From the NCBI GenBank assembly GCA_032119595.1, contig JAUMBQ010000004.1:231062-295061 (forward strand): a stretch of DNA of 64,000 bases. The letters run 5' to 3'. Below, piece by piece: positions 52,871-60,394 of this stretch; position 1 is the stretch's first letter, and each line of letters begins with the position of its first letter. This DNA is from JAGIBJ01 sp032119595 (lineage in GTDB: Bacteria; Actinomycetota; Thermoleophilia; Solirubrobacterales; Solirubrobacteraceae). Under the pieces are notes generated by a model. It was not told the origin of the DNA, made no database searches, and was given only the letters and a program-made list of their open reading frames with translations. The translations under genes were made by a program, and so were the position numbers.

Positions 52871-54298
52871 TCAGATCGACGGAGGAATGGGCAGCTGGGT
52901 CAGCGCGAAGAACTTCGTCGACAGCGTGCCGCGGCCACCGTTGGTGCCGATGATGCTGCCGAACGATGAGCAGCCCGTGAGCTTGCCGAGGTTGAACTGC
53001 CCGGAGGCGGTCCCACCGGCCCTGAAGCTGGCACCGGCCGACGAGCTCGTCAGCGTGATCGCCGGCGGCGTCGCCGTATGGCACGTGCCCGTCGCGATCC
53101 GGATGCCCAGGAACGACGCGCTCTTGATCGCAATGTCCTGGGTGGTGGTCACCGTGAAGCCGCCTTCGGCCGGGCTGGTACCGGTCGTCGCGCCGACCGG
53201 GGTGAACCCGAGGGCCACCTTGATCGGGAGGACACCCAGCGCGGTCATCGTGCCGAAGGCCGGGGCGATGGCCGTCGTGCCGTCTAGCGTGCCCGTGGCG
53301 GGGTTGAGGGTGCCGTTCACAACCACCTGGCTCGTCGCCCGACCGACCAGCGATCCCTTGATGTTCAGGTTGCCGGCGCCGTTGAGTCGGACCGGCGGGG
53401 TCGGCATCGGCAGCCTGACGGTGACCGGATCGGAGGTGGGGGAACCGTACGAGACCGTCGACGCCACGGCCGTGAAGACGTGCATTGACCCGGGCGTCAA
53501 CCCCGAGATCGTGATGGGACCATTGCCGACCTGGTTCGCGACCTGCGTGTTTCCGTCGAAGACGATGTATAGCCAGCGGGACGATCCGACTTCAGGCTTG
53601 AAATAGATCGTTGCGGACGTCGGGGTCGTCTCGACGCGATCGATCACCGGTTTGACGGCTGCCAGGTCGACGCTCGTACCGCCGGCCGTCGCGATGCTCC
53701 CCGCGCACGGAATGGTGGTCGTGGCCGGATCGGCATCGCCGTCGGTGCCGTTGCTCAGGTCGACCGGCGCGCCGGCCGCGTCGGTGGCGCGCACTACGTA
53801 CGAGAGCCCTTCCAGGCCCCAGGAATAGGTCCCGGCCTCCAAGGGCAGAGCGATCGAGGGCGGAGCGGCGACCGCGCTGATCTTGCCGGTCCAGGTGTCG
53901 ACCGCGTAGGTGCCGGCGGTGATGCCAGCGGGCTGGCTGGACGTCGCTCCGCTGGGGGTCGTGATCTTCCACGTCCAGGAGCCCGTGACCTCCACCTGGG
54001 TGGCTCCGGCTGCTCGGGCCGCCTCCACGAGCTGAGGCGGCGTCCCCTCGAGGAACGTCTTCGAGTTGCTGTGGACGGGGCGGGAGGTGTCGCCACCGGC
54101 CCAGAACATGTAACTGCCAGTGAAGGTGGTGAGCTGCGCGCCGGCGGTCGGCACCGTGCAGCTGAACTCCGTCGGCGCGATGGGGCGCGAGGCGCCGTAC
54201 TCGCTGGCGAGGGCGGGGCTCGCCGTGGTCGCGACCGCACCGGCGGCGAGGGCGGCGAGCGCGAGTGGCGCTCGTAGGCGCTGGCTTACGTTCAACAT
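52871..54298 (-). CDS. Secreted beta-rich protein with FN3-like domain, 475 aa
   Basis: An exported protein with a signal peptide (MLNVSQRLRAPLALAALAAG to PALAS, about 30). Residues 35-210 form a domain with two Cys (FSCTVPTAGAQLTTFTG ... TTIPCAGS); 215-300 resemble fibronectin type III (KPVIDRVETTPTSATIYFKP ... ISGLTPGSMHVFTAVAS); 300-475 are a repetitive beta domain (GAGNLNIKGSLVGRATSQVV ... TGTCHTATPPAITLTSS ... FNLGKLTGCSS) with a Cys pair. I do not recognise the end domain with certainty. A cell-surface or envelope role is likely. ATG 54298 opens the signal peptide; GGAGA lies upstream. Confidence 0.8.
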   Translation of the reverse strand: MLNVSQRLRAPLALAALAAGAVATTASPALASEYGASRPIAPTEFSCTVPTAGAQLTTFTGSYMFWAGGDTSRPVHSNSKTFLEGTPPQLVEAARAAGATQVEVTGSWTWKITTPSGATSSQPAGITAGTYAVDTWTGKISAVAAPPSIALPLEAGTYSWGLEGLSYVVRATDAAGAPVDLSNGTDGDADPATTTIPCAGSIATAGGTSVDLAAVKPVIDRVETTPTSATIYFKPEVGSSRWLYIVFDGNTQVANQVGNGPITISGLTPGSMHVFTAVASTVSYGSPTSDPVTVRLPMPTPPVRLNGAGNLNIKGSLVGRATSQVVVNGTLNPATGTLDGTTAIAPAFGTMTALGVLPIKVALGFTPVGATTGTSPAEGGFTVTTTQDIAIKSASFLGIRIATGTCHTATPPAITLTSSSAGASFRAGGTASGQFNLGKLTGCSSFGSIIGTNGGRGTLSTKFFALTQLPIPPSI

Positions 54299-54445
54299 TG
54301 GGACATCTCCAGACGCCAGGGACATGGCGCATACGTGGACTTGAAATGCCGCCCGGGGGAACGCGGTGCGTCGAGTGTACCCCGAAGCGGACGCTTTCAC
54401 GCCATTTCTTGGGGTGCGCTTGGCCGCCGGAAACGCCTGGCAAGC

Positions 54446-54451
54446 TAGTCT
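54446..54451 (+). promoter_or_regulatory. -10 box TAGTCT
   Basis: TANNNT motif 7 nt before ATG 54459. Confidence 0.6.
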
Positions 54452-54458
54452 CGCGCGC

Positions 54459-54752
54459 ATGATCGTTCTGCGCAGCACCTACTCCGGCACGGTTGACGAG
54501 GTCGGCGCCCTGCGGCCCGCTCATCTGGAGTGGCTCGACGGCCTCATCGGCGACGGCCTCGTGATCGCCGCGGGCCGTTTCGAAGACGGTTCGGGTGCCG
54601 CGATTCTTGGGGCGGGCACCGATGCGGCGGCGCTCCTTGAGGCGTTCGACGCCGACCCCTACGTCGCTGGCGGCGTGGCCAGCTACGCCGAGATTGCCAC
54701 CTTCCCAGCCGCACTCGGCGGCGACGAAATCAAGCGGCTCGACGCCCGGTAA
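54459..54752 (+). CDS. YciI-like protein
   Basis: A 97-residue ferredoxin-like fold protein of the YciI family (MIVLRSTYSG, RPAHLEWLDGLIGDGLVIAAGRFEDGSG with the family His and the later acidic residues, DADPYVAGGVASYAEI). Members are small enzymes or ligand-binding proteins of mostly unknown role. ATG 54459 is chosen because TAGTCT lies 7 nt upstream and the earlier frame is not protein-like. It converges on the FAD oxidase gene with a 5-bp gap. Confidence 0.85.
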   Translation: MIVLRSTYSGTVDEVGALRPAHLEWLDGLIGDGLVIAAGRFEDGSGAAILGAGTDAAALLEAFDADPYVAGGVASYAEIATFPAALGGDEIKRLDAR

Positions 54753-54757
54753 CTGCC

Positions 54758-56161
54758 TTACGGCGTCTTGCGACCCGGGTTAAAGAGGTCCTTGGGGTCC
54801 AGGGCCGCCTTGATGGCCTGGTGGGCGGCGACGGCGGCCGGGTCCCACTGGGCGCTCAGGAAGCCGTTCTTGAGACGGCCCAGTCCGTGCTCGCCGGAGA
54901 CCGTCCCGCCCAGCGAGATCGCGAGCGCGAAGAGGTCGTCGGCGGCGGCGTTCGCGCGCTCCAGGCGAGCATCGTCGGTGGGATCGAAGAGGTACGTGCA
55001 GTGCAGGTTGCCGTCGCCCGCATGGCCCCACGCCGCGTGCTCGAGGCTGTGACGCGCGGCGATTGCCGCACTGCCGCGCAGGAGTTCACCGACGCGGTCG
55101 GTCGGCACGGCGACGTCTTCGCTGAGTTTGCCGCCACGTCGTGCGGCGACCGCCCCCGACACGTTCGCGCGCCACTCGCCGAGCGCCGAGGCCGTCGCGG
55201 GCTGCGGCACCGCCGTCCACGTGGCGCCAGCTTCCTGCCACGCGTCGACCAATGCGTCGCCACGCGCGGCGGTCGCCTCGACGAGGTCGCCTTCGAGGTT
55301 GGCGAAGAGCAGCACGGCGCTCGTCGGGTCGGGCAAAGCGCCCCACTCGGCGGACGCGCCCTCGATCGGGAGGGTCGCCCCGGCATCCTGGAGCGCCCCG
55401 CCGTCGAGGAGCTCCAGCGACACGGGCACGGCGCCGCATGTGAGCGCACCGGCGATGCCCGCCTGGGCGGCCTCGACACTCGGAAACAGCCCAAGGACGA
55501 GCTGCTCGGCCGTCGGCGGCGGCACGAGCCGCAGCCAGGCGGCAGTGATCACACCGAGCGTGCCCTCACTGCCGACCAGCAGCGACGTGAGGTCGTATCC
55601 GGCGACGTCCTTGCGGGTTGGGCCGCCGATCTGCACGAGTTCGCCGGGCGCCAGGACGGCTTCGACGCCGAGCACCCACGCGCGCGTGACGCCGTGCCCG
55701 AACGCATGCGGGCCGCCAGCGTTCGTCGCGAGGTTGCCGCCGATGTGGCTGGAGGCGCCGGCACCCGGGTCAGGCGGGTAGCGCAGCCCGACCTCGCGAA
55801 CACGGCGGTGCAGCTCGGCCGTCGTCACGCCCGCCTCGACCTCACACCGCCACCACTCGGGTTCCAGCGACCGCACGCGATTGAGGCGCTCCATCGACAG
55901 CACCACGCCGCCATCGGGCACGGCACCGCCCGAGAGGCCGGTCCCGCCGCCACGAACGGTGATCGGAACGTCGTGGGCGTAGCACCAGCGCACGGCCTCA
56001 GCGACCTGCTCGGCCGTGCCTGGACGCACGACCGCGTCGGCCGTGCCCCGCACGCCGCTCCAGCGGGTTCCGTCCTCGAGTTCGTCGATCGCTGGCGCGC
56101 GCACATTGGCGGCGCCGACGACGGCCCCTAGTTCACTCACCAGTGAGGTGACCGCGCTCAT
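54758..56161 (-). CDS. FAD-linked oxidase, GlcD/LldD-2 type
   Basis: A 467-residue FAD-dependent oxidase or dehydrogenase of the vanillyl-alcohol-oxidase superfamily, acting on glycolate, D-lactate or another 2-hydroxy acid. The FAD-binding part has VRPGTAEQVAEAVRWCYAHDVPITVRGGGTGLSGGAVP, then PPDPGAGASSHIGGNLATNAGG and GSEGTLGVITAAWLRLVP; the C-terminal cap has WGHAGDGNLH and GGTVSGEHGLGRLK with the metal/substrate His residues. ATG 56161 is supported by TATGGT 6 nt upstream; the 10-residue upstream extension is not used. No iron-sulphur partner is adjacent. Confidence 0.92.
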   Translation of the reverse strand: MSAVTSLVSELGAVVGAANVRAPAIDELEDGTRWSGVRGTADAVVRPGTAEQVAEAVRWCYAHDVPITVRGGGTGLSGGAVPDGGVVLSMERLNRVRSLEPEWWRCEVEAGVTTAELHRRVREVGLRYPPDPGAGASSHIGGNLATNAGGPHAFGHGVTRAWVLGVEAVLAPGELVQIGGPTRKDVAGYDLTSLLVGSEGTLGVITAAWLRLVPPPTAEQLVLGLFPSVEAAQAGIAGALTCGAVPVSLELLDGGALQDAGATLPIEGASAEWGALPDPTSAVLLFANLEGDLVEATAARGDALVDAWQEAGATWTAVPQPATASALGEWRANVSGAVAARRGGKLSEDVAVPTDRVGELLRGSAAIAARHSLEHAAWGHAGDGNLHCTYLFDPTDDARLERANAAADDLFALAISLGGTVSGEHGLGRLKNGFLSAQWDPAAVAAHQAIKAALDPKDLFNPGRKTP

Positions 56162-56167
56162 ATCGCC

Positions 56168-56173
56168 ACCATA
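56168..56173 (-). promoter_or_regulatory. -10 box TATGGT
   Basis: TANNNT motif 6 nt before ATG 56161; decides that start. Confidence 0.65.
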
Positions 56174-56362
56174 GATCCGCAAACCCGCCAACTTGTGTGC
56201 TCCAGGTCGAGGAATCTCGGCCGTTCGTCACCCCACCGGGCGACAGGTGCACCTACTTTTCTCGTCCAGCGATCGGGTGACGCATCGAACGCCGGCGGCC
56301 GTGCCCCGCAACGGCCGTGCCTGAGGTGATCCGGAACCGCCCCCTCTACCGTGTACTCCGCA

Positions 56363-57124
56363 ATGCCCGAGGGAGACACGATCGCGTACGCGGCCCATCG
56401 GATCCGGCCGATCCTGCTGGGCGAGCGGCCGCAGATCGAAGCGCGGCACGGGTCGCTGCGCGGGTGGGGCGAACGCCTCACGGGGCGGACGGTCGAAGCG
56501 GTCGAGCCGTACGGCAAACACCTCTTCCTGCGGTTCGAAGGCGACCTCACCGTGCACTCGCACCTCAAGATGACCGGGAGCTGGCACACGGGCCTGGAGG
56601 GCGCCCGCTGGCGCCGCGCGCCACGCCGAGCCTGGCTGGTCCTGCGGGCAAACGGCTACGAGGTCGTGCAGTTCGACGGCCCACTCCTCGAACTCTCGAC
56701 CGGGCTGCGATCGCGCATCGACCGCAGGGTCGCGATGCTCGGCCCAGACATCCTCGCCGACGCCTTCGACTACGACCGATTCTTCAAACGACTCCGCGAA
56801 GACGACCCAACCCGCCCGATCGGCGACGCGCTGCTGGACCAGCAGACCGTCGCCGGCATCGGCAACCTCTGGAAGGCGGAAGGTTGCTTCGACGCCAGCC
56901 TGGATCCATGGCGGCCCCTCGCGCAAACCTCCGACGACGAAGTGCGCGGCGTCATCGACGCGGTTCGCCCCCGCATGGCCGACTCTGCCCGCGGCGGGAT
57001 GCAGATGCGCGAAAAGCACGTGTACCGCCTCGGCAAATGCATCCGCTGCGCAGGGAACATCGCCGCTCGCGGCCAAGGCGACGACAACCGGATCACCTAC
57101 TGGTGCCCCCACTGCCAGCGCTGA
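56363..57124 (+). CDS. DNA glycosylase/AP lyase, endonuclease VIII (Nei) type
   Basis: A 253-residue Fpg/Nei-family enzyme that removes oxidised pyrimidines and cuts at abasic sites. The start must be ATG 56363, since the N-terminal Pro of MPEGDTIAYAAHRI is the Schiff-base nucleophile, with Glu-3 as partner. Further features: the HLKMTGSWH loop, LLDQQTVAGIGNLWKAE (helix-two-turn-helix) and a C-terminal zinc finger (CIRCAGN ... YWCPHC). A TACCGT box lies 10 nt upstream, slightly far for a leaderless start. It is separated by a hairpin from the following regulator gene. Confidence 0.93.
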   Translation: MPEGDTIAYAAHRIRPILLGERPQIEARHGSLRGWGERLTGRTVEAVEPYGKHLFLRFEGDLTVHSHLKMTGSWHTGLEGARWRRAPRRAWLVLRANGYEVVQFDGPLLELSTGLRSRIDRRVAMLGPDILADAFDYDRFFKRLREDDPTRPIGDALLDQQTVAGIGNLWKAEGCFDASLDPWRPLAQTSDDEVRGVIDAVRPRMADSARGGMQMREKHVYRLGKCIRCAGNIAARGQGDDNRITYWCPHCQR

Positions 57125-57158
57125 CCGGCCAGAACCGGACACCGATCCGACAGGTCGT

Positions 57159-57192
57159 CAGCCCCTGAATTCCGGGGCGACGGCAGGGGCTG
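57159..57192 (+). terminator. Hairpin after the Nei gene
   Basis: 9-bp stem CAGCCCCTG / CAGGGGCTG with a 16-nt loop, 34 bp past the stop. Confidence 0.65.
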
Positions 57193-57275
57193 GACTTGCT
57201 GTCAAGTTGGCACGCCGATTGCAAGCGGCCGGCCGCTTCGGGGGTGGCCCCCGCTGTGTGTGGTACGAATCACCG

Positions 57276-57962
57276 ATGGACGAGCGCATCGTTGATTCCC
57301 TCACACGGGTTCCAGTCTTTGGCGCGCTGGGGCGCGACGAGGTCGCTCGCATTGCCGAACTCGCGACTCCGCGGCGCTTTGCCCCTGGGCACGTGATCTT
57401 CCGCGAGGGCGACGCCAGCGACACGTGTTACGTCGTGAACAGTGGCCGTGCCCGCGCGATCCGCGAGCATGCCGACGGCCGCACCATCGCTCTCGCGCAC
57501 TTCGGCCCCGGCGACTTCTTTGGCGAACTCGCGATGTTCGACGCCGAGCGCCGCTCCGCCACCGTCGAGGCTCTCGAAGAGCTCGACACGATCGCGATCA
57601 GCGCCAGCGACATGCGTCGGCTGCTCCGCGAATGGCCGGAGATGTCGCTCAAGCTCATCGCCGCCCTCGGTCGCCGCCTCCGCGAGGCCAACGAGCGCCT
57701 CGCTCGCCAGTCGTTCCAGACCGTGCAGAGCCGCGTGGCCACCGTGCTCGACCAGCTCGTCTCCTCCGCACGCGACCAGGGCGCCGGCGTCCAGGACGTG
57801 CTGCTCACCATCACCCAGGCCGACATCGCCAAGCTCGCCGGGTCCTCCCGCGAGTCGGCCAGCCGATTTCTCGCGGTGCTCGAGCGCGCCGGAGTGATCA
57901 CGCAGGGCCGAGGCCGCCTTACGGTCCACGACCCCGACGCGCTGCGTCGATACGTCTTCTGA
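57276..57962 (+). CDS. Crp/Fnr-family transcription regulator
   Basis: A 228-residue regulator. The N-terminal cyclic-nucleotide-binding fold has FAPGHVIFREGDASDTCYVVNSGRARA and FGPGDFFGELAMFDAERRSATVEALE with the phosphate-binding Glu in GELAMF and Arg in RRSATV, so cAMP binding is plausible. The C-terminal winged helix is ITQADIAKLAGSSRESASRFLAVLERAGVI. There is no Fnr-type cysteine cluster. ATG 57276 has a near-consensus TACGAA box 6 nt upstream. Its stop shares a base with the Nudix start (TGATG), so the genes are coupled. Confidence 0.93.
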   Translation: MDERIVDSLTRVPVFGALGRDEVARIAELATPRRFAPGHVIFREGDASDTCYVVNSGRARAIREHADGRTIALAHFGPGDFFGELAMFDAERRSATVEALEELDTIAISASDMRRLLREWPEMSLKLIAALGRRLREANERLARQSFQTVQSRVATVLDQLVSSARDQGAGVQDVLLTITQADIAKLAGSSRESASRFLAVLERAGVITQGRGRLTVHDPDALRRYVF

Positions 57963-58396
57963 TGCCCCCCAAAGCCGACGAGATCTCCGCTGGCGGAGTG
58001 GTCGTCGACGATGAGGGTCGCACCGTCGTGATCATCCCGACGCGCCGAGCGGCCAGCGGCGCCAAGGTCACGGCGCTCCCCAAGGGTCACATCGACCCGG
58101 GCGAGGACGCCGAGACCGCCGCGCTGCGCGAAGTGCGCGAAGAGGCCGGCATCGAAGCGGAGATCATCGAGAAGCTCGGCGACGTGCGCTACTGGTATCA
58201 GCGCTCCGGCCGCTCGATCCCGAAGCAGGTCAGCTTCTTCATGATGCGCTACCTCGGTGGCCACACCGACGACCACGACGACGAAGTCGAGATCGCTCGC
58301 TGGGTGCCACTGGAAGAGGCTGAGCGACTGCTCACGTTCCAAGGCGAGCGCGACATGGTTCGTGCAGCGATCGACCGCCGCGCGGCAGCCCAGTAA
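57962..58396 (+). CDS. Nudix hydrolase
   Basis: A 144-residue pyrophosphohydrolase. The Nudix box is complete: GHIDPGEDAETAALREVREEAGI, with the Glu residues that bind Mg. The leading EISAGGVVVDDEGRTVVII strand and the later SFFMMRYLGGHTDDHDDEVEIARWVPLEEA are typical of the group that cleaves nucleoside diphosphate derivatives. Substrate not certain. The start overlaps the Crp/Fnr stop by one base. Confidence 0.92.
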   Translation: MPPKADEISAGGVVVDDEGRTVVIIPTRRAASGAKVTALPKGHIDPGEDAETAALREVREEAGIEAEIIEKLGDVRYWYQRSGRSIPKQVSFFMMRYLGGHTDDHDDEVEIARWVPLEEAERLLTFQGERDMVRAAIDRRAAAQ

Positions 58397-58399
58397 GCT
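58394..58399 (+). promoter_or_regulatory. -10 box TAAGCT of the ASCH gene
   Basis: TANNNT motif 8 nt before GTG 58408, overlapping the Nudix stop codon; TCGACC stands 17 bp upstream as a -35 (58371-58376). Confidence 0.55.
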
Positions 58400-58407
58400 G
58401 AATCGTC

Positions 58408-58806
58408 GTGCAGGTCCTGAACTTTTACTCGACCCTTTTTGCCGATCAGCTCCGTAATGGACGCAAGAAGGCAACGATCAGGGTCGGCGACAAGTCCCAC
58501 AAGTACCGCAAGAACCAAGCGGTCCTCGTCACGGTCGGCTACCAGCACTCCGTTCGCGAGAAGATCTTCCTGGCCGTGATCGACCAGGTCGAGGTCAAGC
58601 GCTTCAAAGACCTTTCCCCGCGCGACATCGAGCACGACAACCCCGAGTTCCGTCGCCCCGAGGAACTGCGCAACTTCCTCGAGCAGATCTACGGCAAGTC
58701 CGTCGCCGAAGACGACGTCGTCACCCTCGTGCGGTTCTCCCAGATCATCGAGAACCCGCCCTCCGTCACCGATGCTTTGCGCGGCATCGGCGGCGCCCAA
58801 AACTGA
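58408..58806 (+). CDS. ASCH-domain protein
   Basis: A 132-residue PUA-like ASCH-domain protein. The features are LNFYSTLFADQLRNGRKKATIRVGDKSHKYRKNQAVLVTVGY, with the Lys/Arg-rich substrate groove, and LAVIDQVEVKRFKDLSPRDIEHDNPEFRRPEELRNFLEQIYG. The fold is that of RNA-binding or nucleoside-modifying proteins. GTG 58408 has its own -10 box but follows the Nudix gene by 11 bp, so read-through is likely too. A GC-rich hairpin follows. Confidence 0.9.
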   Translation: MQVLNFYSTLFADQLRNGRKKATIRVGDKSHKYRKNQAVLVTVGYQHSVREKIFLAVIDQVEVKRFKDLSPRDIEHDNPEFRRPEELRNFLEQIYGKSVAEDDVVTLVRFSQIIENPPSVTDALRGIGGAQN

Positions 58807-58826
58807 GCGGATCTCGCTCATTTCTG

Positions 58827-58857
58827 GGCGCCGGCGCCCGGAGCTAGGGCCGGCGCC
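58827..58857. terminator. Hairpin between convergent genes
   Basis: 9-bp stem GGCGCCGGC / GCCGGCGCC with a 13-nt loop, directly touching the stop of the next gene on the other strand. Confidence 0.7.
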
Positions 58858-59799
58858 TCAGCGCATTCCGGGCGGCGCCACGCTGCCGCCCGAGCGTGGC
58901 GATGCGGGCGTTTGCGGCGTCGGGCCTGGAGCTGGCCCGCCGCCCGGCATCGGGGTGTAGGCCGCGGTCGCCGGCGACGACCTCGCCTGCGCGGTCACGT
59001 GTCCTCCATACGCCGGAGGGCCAGGGGGCACGTACGCCTGTGGCACGTGGGCCTGTGGCACGTGGGCCTGTGGCACGTGGGCCTGCGGCACGTGGGCCTG
59101 CGGCACGTGGGCAGGAGGGCCCGGCGGCACGTACGCCTGAGGCACGTGGGCGCTCTGTGGAACGAACGCCGGGGAACCAGCTGCTGCGGCGTGCGCCGGC
59201 CGGCCCGGCATCGGCGGAACGCTGTGCTCCACGTCGCTGGGGATCGCGACCGAGTCGCCGACATGCGCGAGCGCGGCAGCACCGGCCATCAGTACGGCCG
59301 CAAACAGGGCCATGTACAGGCCGGGTGCGGGGTGGAGGAGATCCTCGAAGCGCGTTCCGAGCGACTCGAACTCGCTGGCCCCAGGAGGAGACGTGAGGTA
59401 GAGCACCGGTCGGATCGCAAACGCGATGGCGATGCCCGTAAAGGTGCCCCGCTGGCTCAGTCCGGTGACCTCGCCACTCAGGATCTTCATCGACGCCACG
59501 ACCACACCAATCACGGTCAGCACGCGGAACGCCACCCAGGCGACCCCGTCCCGGTAGCCGTACAGCTCAGCCTGCAGCTCGGTCGCCGCCTGCTCAGCGC
59601 CGCTGCCGACCAAGGCCTGAGCCTCCGGCTGACTGGCGAGTTCGGGCGCCATCTGGCCCAGCATCGACTCCACCAGCCGCTGGAACTCGGCCATGTCGAT
59701 CGTGAACCACGGCATGGCGAGCGCGATGAGGGCCAGGGCTCCGGCGCCGATCGCGAGATAGGCCCCGATGGGCGCAGGGCGAGCGGTCGGCGCGTTCAT
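58858..59799 (-). CDS. Tetraspan membrane protein 1 with HVPQA repeats and APPG tail
   Basis: A 313-residue protein with four membrane segments in the first 185 residues: one ending LIALAMPWFTIDMAEF, VAFRVLTVIGVVVASMKIL, GTFTGIAIAFAIRPVLYLTS and GLYMALFAAVLMAGAAAL. The cytoplasmic tail is Pro/Ala-rich, with six or so AHVPQ units in a row, and ends SVAPPGMR. The segments IRPVLYLTSPPGASEFESLG and the tail match the next paralogue upstream. I know no family function. A GAGG ribosome site precedes ATG 59799. Confidence 0.82.
   Translation of the reverse strand: MNAPTARPAPIGAYLAIGAGALALIALAMPWFTIDMAEFQRLVESMLGQMAPELASQPEAQALVGSGAEQAATELQAELYGYRDGVAWVAFRVLTVIGVVVASMKILSGEVTGLSQRGTFTGIAIAFAIRPVLYLTSPPGASEFESLGTRFEDLLHPAPGLYMALFAAVLMAGAAALAHVGDSVAIPSDVEHSVPPMPGRPAHAAAAGSPAFVPQSAHVPQAYVPPGPPAHVPQAHVPQAHVPQAHVPQAHVPQAYVPPGPPAYGGHVTAQARSSPATAAYTPMPGGGPAPGPTPQTPASPRSGGSVAPPGMR
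59024..59150. repeat. 15-bp minisatellite coding AHVPQ repeats
   Basis: Units of GGCACGTGGGCCTGT / GGCACGTGGGCCTGC follow each other five times between 59042 and 59112, flanked by two copies of a longer unit with GGCACGTACGCCTG. Copy number is likely to vary. Confidence 0.85.
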
Positions 59800-59912
59800 G
59801 ACCTCGTTGTCGGTTATTCAGCACGCTGGCGCATCCCCGCTCGACAGGCGTTGGAGTGCGCTCAGTAGCGTTGTCTCATGCCGGCGGGTGCGCGTGAGCG
59901 CCTCCGCGGTCG

Positions 59913-60161
59913 CTAGAAGCGGTTGCTAACGCGCTGTGCGTGCTGCGCCGTGAGCAGCGTGGCGCCCATGATGGCCTGGCAGAGGTGCGACGGCTGGATG
60001 CCTGTCGTCGCGGCGCCGAGCTGGCCGCCGAAACTACGGATCGTCAGGGATGCGGAAGCGAGGTCCGGCGCGAGGACCGGAAGTACCAGCGTGCTCATGC
60101 AGAGCAGCGCTGCCACCGCAAACCACATCAGCAGCGGGAGATCGCGTTCACCGGACGTCAT
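59913..60161 (-). CDS. Small membrane protein, 82 aa, uncertain
   Basis: One strong membrane segment (LPLLMWFAVAALLCMSTLVLPVL) and a short outer or inner tail. It stands in the same strand and gap order as the tetraspan paralogues, but its sequence is not clearly related to them, and no ribosome site or -10 box stands out. It may be a real small gene or a remnant. Confidence 0.4.
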   Translation of the reverse strand: MTSGERDLPLLMWFAVAALLCMSTLVLPVLAPDLASASLTIRSFGGQLGAATTGIQPSHLCQAIMGATLLTAQHAQRVSNRF

Positions 60162-60394
60162 GCCCCTTCACTCGGCAGCGCTGCGCTGAGATCTTCGGCG
60201 TGTCTAGACGGCCGTTCGACCCCATCGGCGCCACAGGCCCGCTGAATGCCCACAACCGTCCTTTTGGCCCCGGTCGTTCGGCCGATTCATTCCCGATTCA
60301 TCGGCTGAAACGGGCGTTCGCGGCGGTCGGCCGCGAGTCGTGCCCCGGCGGTCGGCCGCGAGTCGCTGCTGCAGGCGGCGCCGTCAGGCGGAGA
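60162..60394. other. Gene-poor gap with a 19-bp direct repeat
   Basis: GGCGGTCGGCCGCGAGTCG occurs at 60322-60340 and 60347-60365. Nothing else was recognised in this gap of 233 bp. Confidence 0.7.

Noticed and set aside
57244..57275. Leaderless -10 box for the Crp/Fnr gene
   Set aside because: The box at the right distance reads TACGAA, missing the final T of TANNNT; recorded as a near match only.
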